Shown here: piece by piece, positions 56,578-64,000 of the stretch | Position numbering within the stretch: position 1 is the first letter of the stretch | How the letters are laid out: each line of letters starts with the position of its first letter | DNA from: Chlorocebus sabaeus | Taxonomy: Eukaryota > Chordata > Mammalia > Primates > Cercopithecidae | Direction of reading: 5' to 3' | NCBI RefSeq assembly: GCF_047675955.1 | Contig: NC_132923.1 | Location: 92,563,137-92,627,136 of the forward strand | DNA length: 64,000 nucleotides | Made by a program: the position numbers and the translations under genes | The notes under the pieces: generated by a model | Seen by the model: only the letters and a program-made list of their open reading frames with translations | The model's database searches: none | What the model was told of the DNA's origin: nothing

Positions 56578-56581
<4 letters not shown>

Positions 56582-56621
<40 letters not shown>
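56582..56621. repeat. (GT)20 microsatellite
   Basis: Uninterrupted dinucleotide run of about 20 units, long enough to be polymorphic. Confidence 0.97.
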
Positions 56622-56624
<3 letters not shown>

Positions 56625-57609
56625 AACTTTTGAGCATAAAGTGGGATGTTTGTGAGGTGTGTGGTGTAGTAGCTCTGCAGTAACATTTTCTACCACATCA
56701 GGTGTCATCTCCTCACCAAGGCCCTTTGTAAGCCTTTTGGTTGCTGGACATTGAGGTGAAGTTATGTGCCCAGGTGGGTGTCAAGCCTGCTATTGGACCC
56801 CAACTTTCTAGGTGAGACAGGAGGAAGAAAAGGCCCCAAATCACATGACCACACACAGACCTCATCTCCCATACCCTTTAGGTGTGTACGCACACTGACT
56901 GCACTGACTCTTGGTTTACTCCAGAGGGTCTCCATATTCCCATGTGACACCTCTTTGTCAGGGAAATTATACAGGCTGGAATTACAAGCAAATATGACTC
57001 AGAAGGAGTCCATGGAGAAGGAATGGAGGAAGAAGGCTCTTGTTCTTGTTAATGGCGTCCTGGGCAGCTTTGAGTCCTTAAAGCGAGGAAGGGACTTGAC
57101 GTGGATCTCTGTAGCCCAAGAGAAGCTACTCAAGGTGGGACCAGTTTCAGGCTGATACCCAGAATTCTGGGATTCATATGGCCCAGGAGGAAGGCCCTTT
57201 GGCCCAGTCCAGAGTTCTACTTCCTCCAGGTAGCCTCCCCAGGACTGCCTTCATCCAGTGTTGTTCTCTCTTTGGCATCTTCACCTTCCAAACACATGCA
57301 TTTCAGAATCTTCTACTTTAACTGTGCACGATGTGTACATATGTGTGTATATGAAAACTTTCCCGTGCATGAGGTTGGAGACTATAAACTTGGAGTTGAT
57401 CTCCCCATGAGATGGAGAGGGAATTTCAGAGGGTGCTGTCTTCTTTTGGTCTGGCCTGTTCTGTAGCACAGTGGACCCTGGACAGGTGTTAGTGACTCAG
57501 GAGATTGCCCTGCCTCTTCCTGAAAAATGATATCAAGAAGAGAGACTGGGTTGTGGAACCCAACCGTATATGAAAGGAAGCCAAGTTTTAATAAGCGCAT
57601 ACCTTGCCG

Positions 57610-57760
57610 CATCCACACCTCCTGACTACCATCTCTGGTGGGTGGTGGTATTGTCTTTCTTTTATAGATGAAACAAACCAAAAACCCCTGTGGCTCAGAG
57701 AGCTAAAGACATGTAGCTAGACAGAATTGAATTCTAAGACCGTGTAGTTTCCAAAAGAGA
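57610..57760 (-). repeat. MIR fragment, antisense
   Basis: 'cttttatagatgaaacaaacc' and 'gacatgtagctagacagaattg' resemble antisense MIR. Diverged. Confidence 0.5.
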
Positions 57761-57879
57761 TGGGTAGGGCAGACTTGGTTGTCTGGTTTGGGTTTGGACT
57801 GGGAAGGCTGGTGAAGCTTCAGAAAAGGGTTTTCAGAAAGGAAGCAGGTGGCAGGGCTTGGGGGAGGGAGCTCTGTGGC

Positions 57880-58150
57880 TGCCTCTTATAAACAGGTCTC
57901 TGCATAACTGCTGGGAAGGCTCTTAATTAAATGTGTAACAAAATAAAAACAGCCGGAGAGGAAACCTAAGTAGTGCTGCGTGACAGCGCACAGCTAATCG
58001 GTGTTCCTGGAACCTCTTGGCAGAGGCTCATCATATGGCTCTCGTCAGAGCCATCACCTTTTTATGTACCCGGTAAAGGCTGCAGATGAGCCTGACAAGG
58101 GTGGTGTTAAATTGACACTCACAACTTGTTAGTCTGTGGCTTACTTCTTA
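57880..58150. promoter_or_regulatory. candidate conserved enhancer in intron 6
   Basis: Repeat-free block that keeps CpGs in an otherwise CpG-poor intron ('aacagccggagaggaaacc', 'gctgcgtgacagcgcacag', 'gtacccggtaaaggc'). It contains TTAATTAA at about 57922, a CATATG E-box (58032-58037) and the perfect hairpin listed next. Confidence 0.55.
58035..58054. other. perfect 8-bp inverted repeat with 4-nt loop
   Basis: Arms ATGGCTCT (58035-58042) and AGAGCCAT (58047-58054) with loop CGTC, inside the candidate enhancer at 57880-58150. Confidence 0.85.
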
Positions 58151-59639
58151 TTTTGACATCCGTTTTCAGATTTAACTAAGTCTTAGGAATTCAGCAAACA
58201 TTTTCATTTCACACTCTAGTTTCCGGAAGCCATAGTTCCTTCTCATTGCTGTCCTTACCTCCTCCTCCCCTTCTCTCCCCAGCAGCTTCACATCACTTTT
58301 GTTGGAAAGGGGCTGATAAGTGGGGCACTGAGAAATGGGAACTGAAGTGGCAGCATAAATCCCACTGGAGAAAAGATATCTGCTCCCATCCTGACAAATC
58401 ATTTTATGTCCATCTTTTGTCAAAGCCAGATGAGTTGATTCTCCAGGTGTACGTGGGCTTTGGTGTGTAGTCACAGACCCTGCTAAGGTGAGTTGTTATT
58501 TAGTGGTGTGGGTTTAATTTTCCTCTCAATGTTTTTGAAGAAACACCACTTGTTGCGGGTCTGGCTCTTGGTCAGCTTGCCTTCCCTGCCTGCCCTACTT
58601 TTTCTTCACCTTGCTTGGTGTTTCTTGAAGCTTCCCATAGGGTTTGGTGGTGTTTCTCTGCTTACCCAGGTAGAAAGTGCCTCTTTCAGAGGGCTCCATC
58701 TTTGGTATTGTGGTGGGGTTAGCACTGGTGTAGACTGAGGAGGGACACCTGAACAGGCACCCACTTGAGTAACTTAGATTTTAGCCTGTAGCTTGAAGAT
58801 CCAGGTTCACCAGCCAAACAGCACAGCATGGCTGAGAAGCTAGACTAGAGGCTTTCCCAGTGGGCCCTGAGTCTGAGAAGAAGGAAGATTGAGAAGAGGG
58901 AAAGACTGAAGGGAAAGAGCTGACCTGAGGGAGGCCCTGGCTCTTAGTGCAGTCTAAGAAGAGTCCCCTTTAGAGAGGGTAGGAGAATCAGATGCTATTC
59001 TCTGGTGGAATAGGGGCCGGGGGCCTGCTCAGAGTCTGGTGAGAAGACCCTCACTTAGGCTCAGCCTCAGTTTTGGAGCAGGAAGTTTTCCTCCCCCTGG
59101 AGGGAGAAGGGAGGTTGAACACATAAATGCAGGCATTTGACTTCCTTTTTTTCCCCTGCCTTCCTGCTGGGGTGTGCATACTACATTCTGGCTGTGCTCT
59201 ACTGGTGTGGACCTGGAGTTCACTTCAGGTTTTAGGAGGCCTGGAGATGGAAAGATACTTGCCCAGATTACACTGTCACTGTTGGAGATGGGGAGCATGC
59301 ACTCAGCAGGGGCTACTGAGGTTTCCTCGAGGCTGCTGTCAAGCGGTCAAGACCACTGAAGAGACTGCTGTTACCTGGAGTGAAAGGTGCCATGATGGAA
59401 CCACACACCTGGGTGAGCACTGTGGGGTCGTGACTGTCCTGTGGGGATGTAGAAGATGGCTAGAAGGGGGCCTAGTGACATGCTTGCTGCGGGTCGGGCT
59501 GGGTCCTCTTGGCATTGCTCAACAGCTGACTACTGCAATCTTCTTGAAATTATCTTTATCTGTACTTTTGTTATGTTTTCTGTTTCTCTGGCTTCTCCTC
59601 CTCAGTCACTTGGGTAGATATTAATACTTCTTTTCTTCC

Positions 59640-60590
59640 TTTTTTTCATGTTGGTGTTTCTTAAATAGTGGTGTTTCTTTGATTTCTATCCTGGTTGTCT
59701 TTTCTGTTTATTCTACACATTCACACTTATCAGTGATCTCATCTTTTGCCATAGCTTCAACTATCCTCTGTATGCTGATGTCTTCTAATCTTTTTCTCCA
59801 ACTGGAGAAAAGAAATCGGCTTCATCTGCCACCTAAACGCCACACCTGCATATCCAGCTACCTACTCTACATGTCCACCTAGTCGTCCACAGGCCCCTTC
59901 AAGTTCAGATGTTTATCTTTCTCCTCACACCCTGTCCTCCATCATTCCCTCAAATAATGACTGGCACCATCTACTGAGTTATTCTGTCGGAAATCTGAAA
60001 ATTATCCCTTCTCTATCCACACCAGTTAATTGCCAAATCCTGTTGATTCTGCCTCCCAGAGGTTTCTCAGATTTATTCCTTTCTTCCCATCCCTACTGCC
60101 CTGCCCAGTCAAGATGATCATATTCTTCTTGGATTGCTACAAAAGTCTTCTAACTAGTCCCTTTTAACTCCAGTTTTGCTGCTTCTATTCCATTCTCCTA
60201 ATTGCAGCAGATTATGTCACCCCTTGGCTTAATACCCTTCAAGGTTTGCCCTTGCCCTCAAGGGTAAAGTCCACACCGTTTATTGGGACTTTCAAGGTTC
60301 TTGCTTACATCTTTAGCCTCACTTCTCAATATTCTGTGTGCCACCCCTGCACCCCTCCCCACCAGCCACATGCACAAGCTGGCCGGTTCCTGGTGATCCC
60401 TCTTCTTTCTCTAGGTGCCTTCCTTTGTTTTCCTGGAGCACATATACACATTAATACATAAAATGGTGCTGTGGCTGCCTCTACTTGTCTGTCTCTTGCA
60501 CTACATTGTGAGCACTGTTGTAACCCTAGGACAAGGACAAGGCTTGACATGTAGTAGTTGTTCAATAAATAATTGTTGAATAAGTGACAA
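59640..60590 (+). repeat. L2 LINE 3' half, sense, about 950 bp
   Basis: 'tatccagctacctactctac', 'gccaaatcctgttgattctgc', 'ttggattgctacaaaagtc', 'gattatgtcaccccttggc' and 'ttgttcaataaataattgttg' occur in L2 order, ending at the true 3' terminus. It is the longest L2 here. All frames are broken. Confidence 0.85.
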
Positions 60591-60959
60591 CTAAGTAATG
60601 GAGTGTTCCTGTGGAATCTCTGCTCAGGAAGAACGACAGAGGACTGTTAGTAGGTAGATTCAGGAAGCATTCATTGCCAGTGTACAGGACAAATGGACTA
60701 GAGGAGGAATTCTTAGGCCTTGCTACACCAGCCTGAATGTTAAGGGTTAGAGAATTATGCTGCTAATGTCAGGAAGCCCTGGATTTCCTCACTGCCACTG
60801 TGTGTTGGGCCCTCTATGGTGGGTACTGGGTGAGATAGCCCACAGGCTTAGGCCAGGGAGGAGGAACTTGGTCCCAGTAGCAGTGCAAAATGCTTTCTCT
60901 GAGAGATCTGTGCCTCCGAAACAGAGGGTTGGGACTCCTGGAAAAGTGAACATCAGAGA

Positions 60960-61205
60960 ATAAAGAGAGACACTGTTTATTGAGCACTTATTACTTACCA
61001 GGAGCCCTGTTGTGCTGTTTACTCATATGATGTCATTTAGTCCTTACCACAGTTCTGTGGAATAAGTTCATTTTATAACCCTTTTTTAACAGATGAGGAA
61101 ACTGACGCCTAGAGAGGTAAGTAATTTGTCAAGGGCACATAACCTGTTTGTGGCAGGGCAGGGCTTTGAACCTGGGCATTCTGACTCTAGAACCATGTGT
61201 TTAAT
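60960..61205 (-). repeat. MIR, antisense, near full length
   Basis: 'tttattgagcacttattactta', 'aacagatgaggaaactgacg' and 'gggctttgaacctgggcattc' in antisense MIR order. Confidence 0.85.
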
Positions 61206-61719
61206 GAACGTCCTGTCTGACCATCCTCCTCCATGGCTGTGGTTTGGTGATACACGGTGGGAATACCCTCCTCCTCTCCTTTGTTCGCACCGAGTGGCAC
61301 AGCCTCGGGATGTTTTCTGACACCCTAGGCTGTTGGTTCCTCACTTGGTATTGGTAGGGGTTGGACTGTTAAGTTCATTTGATATGGGAGCCTAGTTGGC
61401 CAGGAGATGTGGTGGTTATGATTTGGGGCTGCCTGAGAGTCTCCTCGCAGGGTTACAAGTTAATGAATCTTCAAATCTGTTTTAAGGAAACCTCAGCCAG
61501 CATCACTTTGGACACCTCTATTCTGTATTTATGTTTGGAAGCACATGGGGCATCGCACCGTGTCACCAGGCTCACAAGAGCCTTGCCCCTTGCCCACAGG
61601 TGTGCCAGTTGGTATCAGCACTGAACTGCATCACCTTTGATTAGCAGCCTGCTGGGGGAAGGGGCTTGAGTAAGAACTCCCTGCCAGCCTCGACTTGTCT
61701 CATTTCCCATTACTTTTAT

Positions 61720-61830
61720 CTGTCCTTGCAAGCGCTTGGGCTCCCCTCCTGAGCTAATTAAGTTTGCATGTGTTTAGACATATTGCCAAATAGGGCTTAG
61801 CAAAGCGGAACTGAGCTACATCTCTTTCTG
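61720..61830. promoter_or_regulatory. candidate conserved block in intron 6
   Basis: 'gagctaattaagtttgcatg' and 'gacatattgccaaatagggc' combine TAATTAA, an octamer-like TTTGCAT and a TTGCCAAA NFI-like site without repeat content. Confidence 0.4.
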
Positions 61831-63089
61831 AGTAGGGAAGGAAAGAGATATAAATGCTCCTCCACAAGGGCCAGGAAGAAGCATGGATTACATGAAGTGA
61901 ATGCGTGCAGATGATAGGCATTGCCTGGCCTTCCTAGGGACACAGCAGGCCTGCCAGGCAGCCTTCTGGTTGGCTGACAGGGACAGGTGAAAGCCCACCC
62001 TCCAGCTCTCTTAGTGAATTGGACATTCTAAGGGGGCTGAGAATGGAAAGAGGGCAGGTTCTGAAGTATTTTTCTTCCAAGCACAAGCAAAGTTGAAAGT
62101 CAAGTTTAGTGATATTTGCATGAGGAATTTGTAGGACTGTGTGCTGTTTGCTACCAGTCTGAATCAACCTGGCTCCTAGGCCTACAACCACCTATGTGGC
62201 CAGCACAGTGCAGGGTGGCTTCCTTTCCCAGTCTGTGAGAAGTGCATTGGAAACTTGGATAGCCAAAGGCCCCAGTTTTTTTTTTTTTTTGCCTAGAAGG
62301 GCACCAATTCCCCTGCTCAGCCATTGGAGTGGGTGGGTCAGGGCAGTGGAGGGAAGGAGACTAGTGTGCCAGAGCCTCCCCACCCTGGAGGTTGGGTTCG
62401 TCGTGATGGATCATCATAGTGAGGTAATGACTGATGGCATGGTTTTGTGTCAGACGGATGCCTGGAGCCTTTTCCCCAGTGCAGGGTGGCCTGAAGTCTG
62501 AGATGCCCTGTGGCGGAACATATTTGGGTCCTATCCAGGTGGCAGTTATGGGGGCAAACTATGTCATGGCCTCCTTCTGTGAGGTAAGGAATGAGGGTAT
62601 TGCCTTCTGCCAAAGCAGAAGAGTCAACTGAGGCCATAGTCAGGGTCTCAGTCCTGTGGGCATGAGGGCAGTGGGTCAGGTTTCTGGCCATAAAAAGTCT
62701 CTTGCTGGGTAAGGTCGGCTCAGAATCAGCCCAGGCTCCCAGTGCACAGTGGGGGCAGGGGTGGAGGTTCTGAAGATTGTATAGGAATTCTGGGACTTAG
62801 AGTTATAGTCTGAGCTCAGAGAGAATGGGAACCAGACCTTCTGCCCTCCCTTCAGTTTCCCTGGAGCCCTCTCGTCAGCAGAGGTGCACCGGGTTAGCCC
62901 CAAGAAGGCAGCGTGAGTTGATGGGGTCATGTTTCAGCTGCAGCTAATCCAAGTCACTCGATATAAATCTCTCCCTGCTGCCTCTCCCCTCCCTCACATC
63001 CCCAACCCACAGACAGGGAAATGAATCCTGGCCCTCACCCTGAATACATCATGGCAGGCTTGCCTCTAATGAGAGAGGGCCATTCATTG

Positions 63090-63190
63090 TGGGGTGAAGC
63101 TCCCTGCAGAGCCTGGGATGCCATTAATTAAAGAAGAGCCACCTGAAGCTAGTCGTGCGGTGCAGCCTGCCACGCTCAGATGGAGTGGTG
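63090..63190. promoter_or_regulatory. candidate conserved block in intron 6
   Basis: 'gatgccattaattaaagaag' and 'gctagtcgtgcggtgcagcc' join a homeodomain site with retained CpGs in repeat-free sequence. Confidence 0.4.
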
Positions 63191-64000
63191 GTGGGGTAGC
63201 CTCGTTAGCCTGACAGCTCCTTGGGCTGAGAGTTCTTGGGCTTGGAGGAATGAGAGGTGCTCCGCCTCTGCCTGATGCCCCTCGGGCTAGCCTACTCACA
63301 AACATGAAAGCCCCCTCCTGCGCATGTCCCCGGGCCCAGAACTGGCACTAAAGGGGCTCCTGATGGTGGGCTTGGCTGGGGATTAACCATTTCCTAGATG
63401 CAGGCCTGAGGGTAGGAGCAGGTTTCTTTGGAGCCAAAGCATCTCTTCTGGTTCCCAACCTTAGCTCCCTTCACACTTATCCCTGTGATCCTGAAGCTGC
63501 AAGTCAACAGGCATCTCACCCCACGTCCTTCCTTCGGAGCCTGAGTTTGGGATAGTTGCTCTGCTCTGGAAGGGCTTTGTGCCTCAGTGGGGGCTGGAAG
63601 AGAAGCTCTGCTGTCTGGTCAACAAGCACAGCCCCTCTGTGGCAGACAGGGCCTCTGGCGTTTTACTTTCTGGGTACTTCTAGGCTGTAGGGTGGAACCC
63701 CAGTGGCAGCCTCGTTTCCTCACCCCCTAGGAAGGTGTCAGAGGATCTAAATCATTGTAGTGATTATAGGAACCCCTGGAATGGAAATTCTGCTCAGTGA
63801 AAACGCTGATAAAAGATAAAGATACTTGCTTAATAACTGATCAGGCTTCAAGATGTTCAAGGCAGTAGGAGCCTCATGCTTTGGCCTGAGTTGATAACTG
63901 AGTGGTTCTTTACTGCTTAACTGGTCCAGAAGCGAGTGTTGCTGCCTTGGTTCTGGCCCTGGATTTGATATGAGGCTCTCCCCTTGACCATAGATGAGAG

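Larger units (their letters stand above)
55712..64000 (+). other. ERI3: ERI3 intron 6 (partial)
   Basis: Starts gtgagt and continues past the window end. Holds a GT microsatellite, MIR and L2 repeats and three candidate conserved blocks, but no Alu. 58500-59600 and 61830-62930 show no recognised repeat or gene. No exon 7 seen. Confidence 0.8.

Noticed and set aside
59127..59624. 165-codon open frame on the + strand in intron 6
   Set aside because: No domain, no splice context, and it ends close to an L2 repeat. Consistent with chance.
1..64000. tRNA, rRNA, snRNA-like genes or processed pseudogenes
   Set aside because: No cloverleaf with both internal promoter boxes, no U-snRNA-like text, and no intronless copy of a known gene with poly(A) tail were recognised. 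A covariance-model scan was not possible.

Overview
This is primate genomic DNA carrying the first part of a split protein-coding gene, read 5'->3' on the + strand. Six exons with GT-AG borders join, without a frame break, into residues 1-253 of ERI3 (exoribonuclease family member 3, also called PRNP-interacting protein). ERI3 is a DEDDh-type 3'-5' exoribonuclease of the ERI1 family. I recognise the protein from memory; no alignment was run. The host is most likely an Old World monkey: two young AluY copies (179-484 and 11735-12045) carry the 'GGCTCAAGCCTG' variant, and the first also has 'GAGATCCGGCC', both typical of cercopithecid AluY lineages.

Layout: 1-8730 is upstream intergenic DNA, mostly old L2/MIR sequence and Alus. 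A CpG island at about 8735-9350 holds a TATA-less promoter with GC-box, ZNF143-, YY1-, NF-Y- and E2F-like sites and coding exon 1 (9212-9346). Intron 1 is 2.0 kb, exon 2 is 11316-11391, intron 2 is 13.7 kb, exon 3 is 25131-25408 (exonuclease motif I, D150/E152), intron 3 is 19.2 kb, exon 4 is 44615-44731, intron 4 is 6.3 kb, exon 5 is 51074-51133, intron 5 is 4.5 kb, and exon 6 is 55620-55711 (motif II, D249). Intron 6 runs off the window end. The exons for residues after 253, with the remaining catalytic His and Asp, were not found and should lie downstream.

Repeats: about 24 Alu or Alu-monomer copies, many MIR and L2 fragments, a long L1M-class fragment split by an AluJ, one MaLR-like solo LTR, hAT-type elements including an inverted MER5-like pair, and a degraded CR1/L3-like retrotransposon. 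Alus are dense in the first 30 kb and scarce after 40 kb. The Alu-poor part of introns 3-6 holds several repeat-free, AT-rich, homeodomain-motif-rich blocks that look like conserved non-coding elements.

No bacterial-style operon, CRISPR array, tRNA or rRNA gene was seen. I found no wholly new system. The best leads are regulatory: the putative enhancers, a perfect CTCF core at 45917-45930, two hairpins, and unusual features around exon 1 and the exon 3 splice acceptor.
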